From assembly GCA_964624145.1 (NCBI GenBank), contig CAZUXT010000004.1, positions 1-64,000 of the forward strand: a stretch of DNA of 64,000 bases, in the 5' to 3' direction. Numbering within the stretch: the stretch's first letter is position 1; every line of letters starts with the position of its first letter. Below the pieces are notes generated by a model. The model was not told the DNA's origin. It worked only from the letters and a program-made list of their open reading frames with translations, and made no database searches. The translations under genes were made by a program, and so were the position numbers. This DNA comes from WJMT01 sp964624145. GTDB lineage: Bacteria > Acidobacteriota > Aminicenantia > Aminicenantales > Aminicenantaceae. This document shows positions 19,041 through 27,935 of this stretch, piece after piece.

Positions 19041-20246
19041 ATGAAGAGAAAATATAGAGTAATCCCTTGTGTTTTGCTGTTTGTTTTTCTTGCTTTTTCT
19101 TTTTCCCTCTCACAGGAAATCGAGACCAAAGACGGAGTAAAATTCATCCACAATACAGAAAAAAGTCTGAAGAAAAATAAGGCCCATATCTCCTTAGAGC
19201 TTGTCAATACTCTGGGAGATATAAACACACCCGATGAAAACCTGGCTTTTTATCTTCCCGAAGATATTGTCACAGATACGGAAGGGAATATATATATCCT
19301 TGACTCAGGAAACCACAGAATACAGAAATTCACATCTGACTACCAATACCTCGCCACCATAGGAAGGCAGGGCCAGGGACCCGGAGAATTCTATCTCCCC
19401 TCTTCTCTGGATATAGGAACGGACGATTATCTTTATGTCTCGGACCCTCAGAACAAAAGAATCCAGATACTCAAGCCGGGCGGCACGGAATTCAAGACCA
19501 TCAAGTTTCTCGATGAGAGTGTGGGATCTATAAAACTGCTTGACTCCGGGAAAATCATCATGAACCCGACAGGAGGTCTTATGATGATGGCTCGATTTGA
19601 GGAAAAAGAGCTCCCCAAACTGATCAAGGTCTTTGATACGGAGGGAAATCTCGTCAATGAGTTCGGTGAGCAACTCGATTTCAAAGACATACTTATGAAC
19701 AGAGTGGGAAACCAGTATGAATTCGCCGTGGATGAAGATGACTGTATTTATGTCACGTTCCTACACCAGAACAGAATAGAAAAGTATTCTCCCGAAGGAG
19801 AGCTCTTATTGAGGGCTGACCGGCCTCTTAATTACAGTACAGATCCTCCAAAAAACAAAGGAAAAATAGAAGCAAAGGGAGGCATGCAAAGGGTTCAGCT
19901 CCCTCAGATGAACAAATGCAGCGAGGGAATATCCGTGGATCACAAAGGAAGAGCCTGGATCATAACAATGACCAGACAACTCAAAGATGATGAAAAAGTG
20001 GGCAAATCAGTGAGAATGAGTAATATAAACGGACAGCGATCCATGTCTGTGAAACTCGAAGGGAATACGGAGCAGACAAAGACCGATGCGTATCAAATTG
20101 AAATATACAGCCCGGAGGGAATTCTGATCCAAAGGATCCCTCTGGATCATTTTGTGAATAAAATCCAGATCCTTAAAGACAGAGTGTTTCTCCTGGATAA
20201 AGAACGCGGAACAAAATACTACGAATATAAAATCATAGAAAATTAG
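19041..20246 (+). CDS. Secreted 6-bladed beta-propeller protein
   Basis: A 401-residue protein with an N-terminal signal peptide (about residues 1-24). NHL-like blades include NIYILDSGNHRIQKFTSDY and YLYVSDPQNKRIQILKPGG, and it has the family loop GRQGQGPGEF. The C-terminal strand pair KDRVFLLDKERG / YEYKIIEN is also preserved in the gutted remnant at 12.9 kb. An AAAGGAG ribosome site precedes the ATG. It is convergent with the DsbA-like gene, with a 3-bp gap and no visible terminator. Confidence 0.82.
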   Translation: MKRKYRVIPCVLLFVFLAFSFSLSQEIETKDGVKFIHNTEKSLKKNKAHISLELVNTLGDINTPDENLAFYLPEDIVTDTEGNIYILDSGNHRIQKFTSDYQYLATIGRQGQGPGEFYLPSSLDIGTDDYLYVSDPQNKRIQILKPGGTEFKTIKFLDESVGSIKLLDSGKIIMNPTGGLMMMARFEEKELPKLIKVFDTEGNLVNEFGEQLDFKDILMNRVGNQYEFAVDEDDCIYVTFLHQNRIEKYSPEGELLLRADRPLNYSTDPPKNKGKIEAKGGMQRVQLPQMNKCSEGISVDHKGRAWIITMTRQLKDDEKVGKSVRMSNINGQRSMSVKLEGNTEQTKTDAYQIEIYSPEGILIQRIPLDHFVNKIQILKDRVFLLDKERGTKYYEYKIIEN

Positions 20247-20249
20247 TAT

Positions 20250-21032
20250 TTATTTTTTCGGAGGCTTTGTCGGAACCCAGTTTTCCATGAAATCTTTCTT
20301 TCCTTCGTGTTCATCAACAAGGGCCTGGAAAATAGCCCGCATCTGTTCATACGGAAGCGTGCCGATGACCATACGCCCGTTTATGATCATGGTAGGAGTG
20401 GAACGGATTCCATAGTCATATTTATCCGAGGTCTTCTCATATTCTTTGCCCGTTTCCACAATGATGTCAACCATCTCCCTCACAGAAGGATCCTGCGCTG
20501 ACTCATAGACTCCATATCTCTGAGCCAGTTCTATTCTCCACTCGGGATTTGAGCGGGCCGTGTTAAAATTCGCAAAGATCTCATTATGTATGTCCAGGAA
20601 CTGTTCCGGATCTGCCGCCGAATAATAGATCAGCTCACAAGCTCCCTGATGGATATCCTTATCAACCACACTGTTGCATTCTCCCTCCAGCGGGAAAAAC
20701 TGAAAGGCAATGTTTATCTTTCCGGCAAATTCTTCCTTTAACAGGCTGAACTGCTGTTCAAGGAACAAGCAATCCGAACAGAGAAAATCAGCATACTCGA
20801 CAATATGGATAGGGGCTTCTTCAAACTCCTCGGTCGAACGGGCGGTCCAGTACGGTGAGATAAAGCTGGGATTTCCCACAACAGGAAGTTGATAATATTG
20901 ATTGACTATCTTTGCTTCGGCTGCTTCCCGCACGGCTTTCTTGAATTTTAAATGTTCGACCACTCCAAAGGCAGCTAATAAAGCGATCAGCAAAACCGTA
21001 AAGAGGATCCTTAAAGAAAAATATTTTTTCAT
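20250..21032 (-). CDS. DsbA-like thioredoxin-fold protein, membrane-anchored
   Basis: A 260-residue protein with one N-terminal membrane helix (residues 8-25) and a DsbA/DSBA-like thioredoxin domain. The active-site CSDC is at residues 85-88, followed by a helical insertion and the cis-proline region RSTPTMIING. It probably works in the periplasm as a disulfide oxidoreductase or a reductase partner. It lies 27 bp downstream of the ferritin-like gene on the same strand, so the two may be one redox/stress operon. Confidence 0.85.
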   Translation of the reverse strand: MKKYFSLRILFTVLLIALLAAFGVVEHLKFKKAVREAAEAKIVNQYYQLPVVGNPSFISPYWTARSTEEFEEAPIHIVEYADFLCSDCLFLEQQFSLLKEEFAGKINIAFQFFPLEGECNSVVDKDIHQGACELIYYSAADPEQFLDIHNEIFANFNTARSNPEWRIELAQRYGVYESAQDPSVREMVDIIVETGKEYEKTSDKYDYGIRSTPTMIINGRMVIGTLPYEQMRAIFQALVDEHEGKKDFMENWVPTKPPKK

Positions 21033-21059
21033 GGAATGGATTGTCTCCTCAATTCAAGC

Positions 21060-21563
21060 TCAGTCGAGAGGCCAAAATTGATGGTCAAACCAAATTTTTT
21101 CCTTAAGGTCATTGTCTATTCGAGCCAGCATCACCATATGTTCTTTTTCCCAGTCTCTGAGCCATTCAAAAAGTGATTTTTCATCTTCTGACTGAGCTGT
21201 CGCAGAATGGTCTGAATAATATCTCACAGAATTCTTCTCGAATTCCAAAGCCGCTGAAATAACCGCGGCCTCATACCCGGCTCCGGATACATTTTCTTTT
21301 ATGATATCTGTTAAGACCGCTTCCGAGGTTTCTGCATAAGAATTCTTTATGTCAGCTAAATCAAATCCTTTACCTTTGGAAATACGAGAGAACTGCTTGT
21401 TCAGTACATTTATGTGTTTCTCCTCTTCCTTTGCTAGCAAGGTAAAAAGTTCTTTTACACCCTGCACTTTAGATGTGTCTGTAACAGACTTGTAAAGAGC
21501 TCTGCCTTTATGTTCCAAAAGAAGGGCTCCTTTTAAAATTTCAAGCAATTTGTTTCCAGTCAT
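21060..21563 (-). CDS. Ferritin-like / rubrerythrin-family protein
   Basis: A 167-residue four-helix bundle protein. Di-iron ligand patterns are visible: LLLEHKGRALY in helix 1, EEEKH (residues 46-50) in helix 2, ALEFEKNSVRYY in helix 3, and WEKEHMVML in helix 4. No rubredoxin domain follows. A GGGAGGAGG ribosome site precedes the ATG. A repeat-derived promoter module ends about 22 bp upstream of the start codon and points at this gene. The likely role is iron or peroxide handling. Confidence 0.82.
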   Translation of the reverse strand: MTGNKLLEILKGALLLEHKGRALYKSVTDTSKVQGVKELFTLLAKEEEKHINVLNKQFSRISKGKGFDLADIKNSYAETSEAVLTDIIKENVSGAGYEAAVISAALEFEKNSVRYYSDHSATAQSEDEKSLFEWLRDWEKEHMVMLARIDNDLKEKIWFDHQFWPLD

Positions 21564-21585
21564 AACTCCTCCTCCCTTTGACTAT

Positions 21586-21680
21586 CCTGACCTATTCATA
21601 AAAAAATGGCGATATTCATTTTTTTGTTTTGCTTTCAAGAATATACATGCTTTCTACAAAAATGACAATTGATATGTTTT
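21586..21680 (-). repeat. Composite repeat, partial copy R1 (AT-rich promoter module)
   Basis: Begins with the family end CCTGACCTATTCATAA and then AAAAAAATGGCGAT. It continues with the AT-rich module also seen at 27.6 and 51.7 kb, but the distal inverted repeat is lost. Read on the minus strand it carries TTGTCA (21663-21668), 17 bases, then TATATT (21640-21645), directed at the ferritin-like gene. Confidence 0.75.
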
Positions 21681-21687
21681 TGATGCT

Positions 21688-23061
21688 CTAATAATCCAGG
21701 TCCGAATCCAAATCATTCAGATGAATCCATCTCCCCCCGTCCCATCCGTATAAACTCTCCGTATATATATTGATGAGTTCCTGGAGTGAAATGTCTTCCT
21801 GGCATTCCTGGCACAATTGAGAAAAAAACTTCCTGAGATTGGGAGTAGGTATGATATCCAGCAATTTTAAATGATTATTGAAAACATATTCAAATCCTAG
21901 ATAAATCTTCTCTGACTCGAGCTTCCAGGGATAAAAATAAGAATGGAATAAATCATTGTCTGAATTGTCAAAAACAACAAATTCATAAGGCCTTGCATAC
22001 TTCTTGAAATGATTGGCTTTAACGCATCTGATGTAGGCTATCTGATTCCCTGATTCAGCCTCATCAGCAATGTATTTCTGCAGCAAATACTTGAGGTGCT
22101 GGTATTCCGGTTCAATACGATTGGGAGGGCAGATTCCTTTAAAATTTTTTAGGTCCAGCACACCAAGGACAGCCTCACCATTAAGAAGATTGTTGGTTGC
22201 TCCGAAAACAACTTCATGAGTTCCATCCTTATTTAAATCAATAGGGATCAAAAAGGACAGATGACCTGTATGAACATATTCATTCAGCAGATTACCATTG
22301 ATATCGTATCTGGTAATGATCACGAGAAAGCGGGTCCTGTGGCGCCATGCTGTTAATATAAATGATTTTTTACCGACTTGAGCGAATTTACTATACCGAG
22401 GATAAAAGTTTGACCTGAGGAGAAGGCCTCTAAAACTTTTGTCGTTGACGATGCTCTTTCGCCAGATCCTTGAACCGTTATTATCGAACAAGGTCAAATA
22501 AACTTGATTGCTCTCCTGATCATATTCTTTGGCGATGACCTCGTTGGCCTGGTCATTGTCTATATCAAAAAAATCCAAATTCTCTTGTGTATCCGTTTCT
22601 TCTGTGCTGATGGGAACATCACTCTCAGTATAGCTCCAGATCACTCCCCCCTCTTTGTTTTTTATGTATACATTCTTATCATTGGCAACAGCTGTGATTG
22701 GTTTAGGAAAAGGAGAGATATAAAAATCATAGGTATTCTTTTTTGTACCCAAAAATAACCATACCATAACAAAAACAACGACAACCGCCAGGAAAACCGA
22801 GAAACAAAGGATTAGATTCTTCTTTCTTTTTTTTCTTTTATGAGAAGAAGGTCTTTTCCTAAGCCATTTTTCAATCTCATCCACAGAAGCATAAACGGTC
22901 CGCTTGTTGGCATCTCCCACTCTATGAAGGGGGAATCCCAGTTCCTGCTCCCAAATATAAACGTTCCGTATGCTGACATTCAGATAATCTGCAATGGCTT
23001 TAACACCAAAGATGTATTTTTGAGAAAGCGATTTCTTCTTACGTTCAGACTTGATATCCAT
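21688..23061 (-). CDS. Membrane-tethered HTH regulator with periplasmic repeat domain
   Basis: A 457-residue protein. Residues about 15-70 are a MerR/excisionase-like helix-turn-helix (VKAIADYLNVSIRNVYIWEQ, then RTVYASVDEIEKWL). A basic linker and a single TM helix (82-105) follow. The remaining 350 residues would be periplasmic, with FG-GAP/VCBS-like calcium-loop motifs such as FDIDNDQANEVI and DLNKDGTHEVVFG. This layout matches ToxR/CadC-type one-component sensing across the inner membrane, though with a different DNA-binding domain. It follows a stand-alone permease gene on the same strand by 136 bp. No clear ribosome site precedes the start. Confidence 0.7.
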   Translation of the reverse strand: MDIKSERKKKSLSQKYIFGVKAIADYLNVSIRNVYIWEQELGFPLHRVGDANKRTVYASVDEIEKWLRKRPSSHKRKKRKKNLILCFSVFLAVVVVFVMVWLFLGTKKNTYDFYISPFPKPITAVANDKNVYIKNKEGGVIWSYTESDVPISTEETDTQENLDFFDIDNDQANEVIAKEYDQESNQVYLTLFDNNGSRIWRKSIVNDKSFRGLLLRSNFYPRYSKFAQVGKKSFILTAWRHRTRFLVIITRYDINGNLLNEYVHTGHLSFLIPIDLNKDGTHEVVFGATNNLLNGEAVLGVLDLKNFKGICPPNRIEPEYQHLKYLLQKYIADEAESGNQIAYIRCVKANHFKKYARPYEFVVFDNSDNDLFHSYFYPWKLESEKIYLGFEYVFNNHLKLLDIIPTPNLRKFFSQLCQECQEDISLQELINIYTESLYGWDGGRWIHLNDLDSDLDY

Positions 23062-23197
23062 GTCAACTTTAGATTTGGTCAGTGTTATCTATAATAAAAT
23101 AATAATATTTTTCAATCAATCAGAAAATTAAAAAAATCACTAAAAGTTTTCCTAAGAGCATTAAAGAGAATCAATCTGAAGGAGAGATGACAGCCCG

Positions 23198-25591
23198 TCA
23201 TTCATATCTTAATGTCTTAACCGGGTCAGTTGTTGCCGCTTTTAGTGCCTGAAAACTGACGGTAATGACCGCAACAGAAAGGGCTGCGGCCGCAGATATA
23301 ATAAATATCCATGGCTTGATACTGATTTGATAAGCAAAATTTTGCAGCCACTTTCTCATCAGCAAATAAGACAGAGGCCATGCAATGAAATTCGCAAACA
23401 AAACAAGTAATTCAAACTCTTTTGAAAGCAGCCAAAATATATTTTTTGCAGAAGCTCCAAGGACTTTTCTGATCCCGATTTCCTTGGTTCTTGTCTCTAC
23501 CATGAAAATAGCTAATCCCAACAAACCCAAACAGGCTATAAAAATAGCTAAAAATGAAAATGTGCTGAATATCTGACTCAGCTTTTCCTCGCTTCTATAA
23601 ATTTGATCAAAAGTGTCATCCATGAAAGAGTAATCAAAAGGATGCGCCGGATCCAGTTCTCTCCATTTGTTTTTAAGAAAATTCAGGGTTTGATCGATAT
23701 TATCCGGACGAACTCGAACAGCAAAAACAAAGGTGTTCTGCGGCCAGATATGTATAACCAATGGATTGATCTCATTTCTGAGCGATTGGAACTGAAAGTC
23801 TTTGACCACTCCGATAACCCTCCCTTTTTTATCATCCCATGCAAACCGGGTCTTTAAAGGATCTTCCAGCTCCAGCTTCCTGACAGCCGCTTCATTTATT
23901 ATGAATGCCTGTGTCGTATCTGTGTTCATCTGTTTTGAAAAATCTCTTCCTTTGATGATTTCCATCCCCATGGTTTTTATGTAGTCATGGTCGGTATAGA
24001 TCATATTCAAGGACAGGGTTTTTTCCCCTTCTTCTGTAACCAGTTTTATGGCGTCTCCGGCAACCACTCCCCCGGGAACTCCGATGGTCACTGTTGCTGA
24101 GACGATATTCGGATTCTCCATCAGCTCTGCTTTGATGGCTTCTGAGCGGGTTCTGATCTGGTGGGATCGGATGGGAATGACAACCACATGCTCTTTGTCA
24201 AATCCCAGTTTTCTGTTTCTTAAAAAATCGAGTTGGTTCAAAACAACAACCGTCGATACAATCAAAATGATTGAGACACTGAACTGAAAGACAACCAATC
24301 CTTTTCTAAAAAAAGAGCTCCGGGATCCTATTTTTTTATTTTGTCTCAACACACTGACAGGCTGAAATCGGGAGATAAAAAAAGCCGGATAGCTACCTGA
24401 GACCACTCCCACAAAAATCAAAATAAAGAAAAGGCCTCCGAGTAAGATCAAATTGGTAAAAAAATTTAATCCAATTCCTTTGCCGGTCAATGAATTGAAA
24501 AAGGGAAGTGCTGCTTTAACCAGGATCAAAGAAAGCCCTAAAGCAAACACTGTGAACAAAAGAGATTCGCTCAAGAACTGTGTGATAATCTGATTCCTCG
24601 TTGCCCCTACCACTTTTCTTAAGCCCACTTCCCTGGAACGGTTCGAAGAGCGTGCAGTGGCCAGATTGACGAAATTAACACAGGCAATCATAAGGATAAA
24701 AAAAGCAATGATTGAAAAGATAGTCACATACTTTATATCTCCATTTGGACTCAGTTCCGCCTGCAGATGAGAATAAAGATGGATGCTTCTCAAAGGCTGT
24801 AAACGGGAATACAAACGCCCTCCCAGAGTGGACTTTATCTGCGCTGCCGCATGCTGTTCAATAAATCCGGGAAGTTTCGCTTCCAGATTTTCAGCAGGAA
24901 ATCCGTCCTGAAGCAGCAAATAAGTATAAAATTCATGGCGGGCCCAACTTTCAAAATAGCGTTCTTGAACAGACGGAATTTGTTCCAGCGTCTTTAAGGA
25001 GGCAAACATGTCTGCATGAAAATGTGAATTTTCCGGCATATCCTCCATAACACCGGTTACGAAAAAATCCTGATTATTGACCTTTAAAGTCTTGTTGACA
25101 GGCTCATCCGTTCCAAAGTATTTTGAGGCGATTTCTTCTGATATCACAATGGTTTGGGGAGACTCCAGGGCTTTTTCAGGATCTCCTTTTATCAAGGGAA
25201 AACTGAAAACATTAAAAAGAGACGCATCTGAAAAAAACAAATGATCTTCATAAAACCTTTTATCCTCATACTCCACCATTCTCCTCCGCCCGGGAAAAAT
25301 CCTCACGGCATCCTCAACTTCAGGAAATTCTCTTTTCAAAGCCGGAGCAAAAGGAGCTGAAGAGAGAGCATAATAGCGGCTCAATCCTCCCTCTACATCA
25401 AAGCCGTCCACCAATCTGTAAATCCGGTCGGCTTTCTCATGATAACGGTCATAACTCAATTCATCCTGAACAAAAAGCACAATCAAAATACAGCAGGCCA
25501 TTCCTATGGCCAGCCCAAAAATATTGATAAAAGAATAGGATTTGAATTTTTTTATATTTCGGAAAGCGCTCTTTAGATAACTTTTGATCAT
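23198..25591 (-). CDS. FtsX-like ABC permease (no prefix domain)
   Basis: A 797-residue permease with the two-unit layout. It has TM1 (about 20-42), a MacB-like periplasmic domain, an FtsX unit with EVGLRKVVGA, a second periplasmic domain, and an FtsX unit with KEIGIRKVLGAS. The tail is DPVKTLRYE. It starts directly as MIKSYLKSAFRNIKKF, which corresponds to the internal start of the PadR-linked permeases. It has no adjacent PadR or ATPase gene. The following gene on the same strand is the membrane-tethered HTH protein, a possible regulator. Confidence 0.9.
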   Translation of the reverse strand: MIKSYLKSAFRNIKKFKSYSFINIFGLAIGMACCILIVLFVQDELSYDRYHEKADRIYRLVDGFDVEGGLSRYYALSSAPFAPALKREFPEVEDAVRIFPGRRRMVEYEDKRFYEDHLFFSDASLFNVFSFPLIKGDPEKALESPQTIVISEEIASKYFGTDEPVNKTLKVNNQDFFVTGVMEDMPENSHFHADMFASLKTLEQIPSVQERYFESWARHEFYTYLLLQDGFPAENLEAKLPGFIEQHAAAQIKSTLGGRLYSRLQPLRSIHLYSHLQAELSPNGDIKYVTIFSIIAFFILMIACVNFVNLATARSSNRSREVGLRKVVGATRNQIITQFLSESLLFTVFALGLSLILVKAALPFFNSLTGKGIGLNFFTNLILLGGLFFILIFVGVVSGSYPAFFISRFQPVSVLRQNKKIGSRSSFFRKGLVVFQFSVSIILIVSTVVVLNQLDFLRNRKLGFDKEHVVVIPIRSHQIRTRSEAIKAELMENPNIVSATVTIGVPGGVVAGDAIKLVTEEGEKTLSLNMIYTDHDYIKTMGMEIIKGRDFSKQMNTDTTQAFIINEAAVRKLELEDPLKTRFAWDDKKGRVIGVVKDFQFQSLRNEINPLVIHIWPQNTFVFAVRVRPDNIDQTLNFLKNKWRELDPAHPFDYSFMDDTFDQIYRSEEKLSQIFSTFSFLAIFIACLGLLGLAIFMVETRTKEIGIRKVLGASAKNIFWLLSKEFELLVLFANFIAWPLSYLLMRKWLQNFAYQISIKPWIFIISAAAALSVAVITVSFQALKAATTDPVKTLRYE

Positions 25592-25746
25592 GATAAATCC
25601 TTATTTTATTATATGGGCAAGGTCTTTCAATTATATATACGGGAGATGAAAAAAAAAGGTTGTTTTTTGCGTGAACCATTTCCAGATGTTTTCCGTTTAC
25701 ACTAATAAAAGGTGAAAATTAAAAATATGAGTCAAAGGAAAAAGCC

Positions 25747-26439
25747 ATGAAATTTTTACTCTCCGTTGTTCTTATTGTCATGCTTCCCTGTCTTGTATTC
25801 TCCCAGGACATAGACAGCGGAGTCACAGTGCCGTCCAAAGGCGGAACATCGCTTTCCTTCTCTTATGTCAACCTATCCAGGACCTTCAAGTTTGATGGCA
25901 TTAAAGAAAAAGTGGAAAGAGAAATCCTTAAAGCGACTTTTAGATACAGCCCATCCCGGTGCTTGAATCTGTATGGATTTGTGGGGACTTCTGATTTTCC
26001 AAACAGCTTTTTTTCTACTGAGAATAATATTTACTACGGCGGAGGCTTCAAATACACATTAACCGGTATGGTGGATATTGAAGAAGAAAACGGAGAACAC
26101 ATCAACATAAAGGGAAGCACCGGATTTGATTTTCAAATCGCCCGTCTCGAGCCGCTCAACAATTCAGGCTCTTCTGATTTCAGTCTGACCAAACTTCAAG
26201 GGGCGGTTGACTTTGGAGTCAGGATATTTCGTTTTGCAGGCTACATGGGATTCAAGGCAAACAAGCTGTTGGGAAAGGCTACCCTGCCTCTTGAAGAGGA
26301 AGTGGATCTCAAAAGCCGGGGTTTTTTCAGCATGTTTCTCGGATTTGACTACTACCTGAGTCACGGCATCGCTTTCACTTCTGAATTTTCCTTTTTCTCA
26401 GACAGTGCCTGGGCTTTAGGCCTTAGAGTAGACCTCTAA
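25747..26439 (+). CDS. Outer-membrane beta-barrel protein, unknown
   Basis: A 230-residue exported protein. The signal peptide covers about residues 1-18 (LVFSQD). The rest alternates polar and hydrophobic residues, with glycine and aromatic positions typical of small barrels (SLSFSYVNLSRTFKF, YYGGGFKYTL), and ends in the strand WALGLRVDL. No family is recognised. It is divergent from the stand-alone permease across 155 bp. Confidence 0.65.
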   Translation: MKFLLSVVLIVMLPCLVFSQDIDSGVTVPSKGGTSLSFSYVNLSRTFKFDGIKEKVEREILKATFRYSPSRCLNLYGFVGTSDFPNSFFSTENNIYYGGGFKYTLTGMVDIEEENGEHINIKGSTGFDFQIARLEPLNNSGSSDFSLTKLQGAVDFGVRIFRFAGYMGFKANKLLGKATLPLEEEVDLKSRGFFSMFLGFDYYLSHGIAFTSEFSFFSDSAWALGLRVDL

Positions 26440-26576
26440 CAAAGTCACCACTCTTTTCTTAATGATTCGTATCTCAAGGAATCAACAGGATTTGCCAGAG
26501 CCGCTCTGAAGGCTTGCAAACCGACTCATAGATGAATAATCTGAGAGTCCAAGGCGTATTTATTCTGGAGGATACA

Positions 26577-26756
26577 ATGATCGATAGTATAGAAAAAAAT
26601 GATGTCACACCCATTTGCCCTCACTGCAGTGCCCCTGTCACTACCTTAGGTTTGCGGCGGGTACAAAGCATATTGGGAAAACGATATATCTATTTCTGCC
26701 TCAACTGTAAAAAAGTGCTCTGCATCTCTCATAGAAAGGGATTCTGGATGGGATAA
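26577..26756 (+). CDS. Small zinc-ribbon protein
   Basis: A 59-residue protein with two CxxC knuckles: CPHC at residues 14-17 and CLNC at 41-44, with an extra Cys49/His52 close by. The upstream in-frame ATG at 26532 would add 15 residues, but a GGAGGA site six bases before 26577 marks the real start. Tail-to-tail with a membrane protein gene, 3 bp apart. Its function is not known. Confidence 0.65.
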   Translation: MIDSIEKNDVTPICPHCSAPVTTLGLRRVQSILGKRYIYFCLNCKKVLCISHRKGFWMG

Positions 26757-26759
26757 AGA

Positions 26760-27404
26760 TTATCTTTGCCCCTGCTTTGAGGTCTGCTCCTTCACAAACA
26801 AGAGCGGGAACACGATATCACTCAGACAACAGGGAATCCAGACAGCAATAAACAAAAACACGAATATGGCAATATAGGAAAACCACTGTAGCGTAGCCCC
26901 CACGGCCATGAGAATGTGGAACAGGGAAGACCATGTGCTGAGCAGAACATGACCGGCGTGAGGAACTTTCGTGGTTGGTTTAAAATAAGCAAATATGACT
27001 CCCACAACTGCCAGTGGATTCACCAGCCACCATTTCTCTATAAATCCGAGATGGATCCCGCGGTGAGGCATGTTCAATAAGGTCTCCCCTAAGAAAGGAA
27101 TGACGGAATCACTAAGAGTGGCAATCCCAACAGATCCCACATAACCAATCAATATTAAAACCCAGAGGTTGCATTGACCTTTAAGGCACTTTTTATTAAA
27201 ACGCCCGCAGGTATGGAGTTTATAAATGGATGCTGTTACCATCGCACTGAGAACCACATGAATGGGATGAAGAACATAAAAAATATTATAGGAAATGTTC
27301 TTTGGCATTTTTAAAGAAACAAAGATAACCAGGATACCGGTCAATGCGCCAAAACTGGTGAAAGGTATGTGGTGCTTGAGTTCTTTTGATATCTGTTTGA
27401 TCAT
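26760..27404 (-). CDS. Polytopic membrane protein, unknown
   Basis: A 214-residue protein with about five hydrophobic helices and several histidines and cysteines in or near them (HPIHVVLS, CGRFNKKCLKGQC, HAGHVLL, CCLSD), which could bind a metal. No family is recognised with confidence. Its upstream region contains composite repeat R2, whose outward promoter points this way from about 200 bp away. Confidence 0.6.
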   Translation of the reverse strand: MIKQISKELKHHIPFTSFGALTGILVIFVSLKMPKNISYNIFYVLHPIHVVLSAMVTASIYKLHTCGRFNKKCLKGQCNLWVLILIGYVGSVGIATLSDSVIPFLGETLLNMPHRGIHLGFIEKWWLVNPLAVVGVIFAYFKPTTKVPHAGHVLLSTWSSLFHILMAVGATLQWFSYIAIFVFLFIAVWIPCCLSDIVFPLLFVKEQTSKQGQR

Positions 27405-27599
27405 GGTTTGATCTTCTTATAGGCAAAAATTCATCTTTTGTTTTTTTGTGTATCCATCATACTATAGAAATCTCTTTCGTTATATATTTAAAGAATATAA
27501 GAATGAAACGCTTCATGTCAAAATTATTCACAGCGGATAATCCTAACAGAACTGCTTTTTGAAACGACAGAGATTGCCCTCTTTTTTTCATTGTGATAT
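27405..27599. other. AT-rich intergenic stretch
   Basis: Gene-free DNA between the membrane protein gene and repeat R2. It holds a short palindrome ATGAA-ACGC-TTCAT near 27503-27516 and several TATAAT-like strings. No defined feature. Confidence 0.4.
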
Positions 27600-27853
27600 A
27601 CCTTGACTATTCATAAAAAAATGGCGATGTTCATTTTTTTGCTTTGGTTTTAAGGATATACATGCTTTTAAAAAAAAGTGACAACTGAAATGTTTTTATT
27701 TTTTTGCTTTCATTTTAATCGCCATTTTTTTACCATTAAGGCAAGCCGATCTCACTGCATCTGCTTCGTTACAGGATACTCGCGGTGAAGGACCACAGCT
27801 TCGCACCCTGTGCCTCGCATCTGCAGCAACCTCGACTTGTGAATAATTAAGGT
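27600..27853 (-). repeat. Composite repeat, full copy R2 with a different core
   Basis: Ends are related inverted repeats: ACCTTGACTATTCATA at 27600 and TGTGAATAATTAAGGT ending at 27853. The AT-rich module lies at 27615-27731, between AAAAAAATGGCGAT and its exact complement. It carries TTGTCA (27679-27684), 18 bases, TATATC (27655-27660) on the minus strand. The core from GGCAAGCCGAT to CAACCTCGACTTGT shares only its two borders with copies R4 and R5; the interior is unrelated. Confidence 0.75.
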
Positions 27854-27935
27854 AAATTGAATTTTTCAAGCATTGGAAGGAAAATTCGGAAAATCATTCG
27901 AAATACAAAAAGGCTTGGGAAAAAGGTATCATACT

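Noticed and set aside
27740..27840. tRNA-like look of the R2 core (GGTG and CACC strings, GC-rich hairpins)
   Set aside because: No acceptor stem, anticodon arm or T-loop pattern can be laid out.
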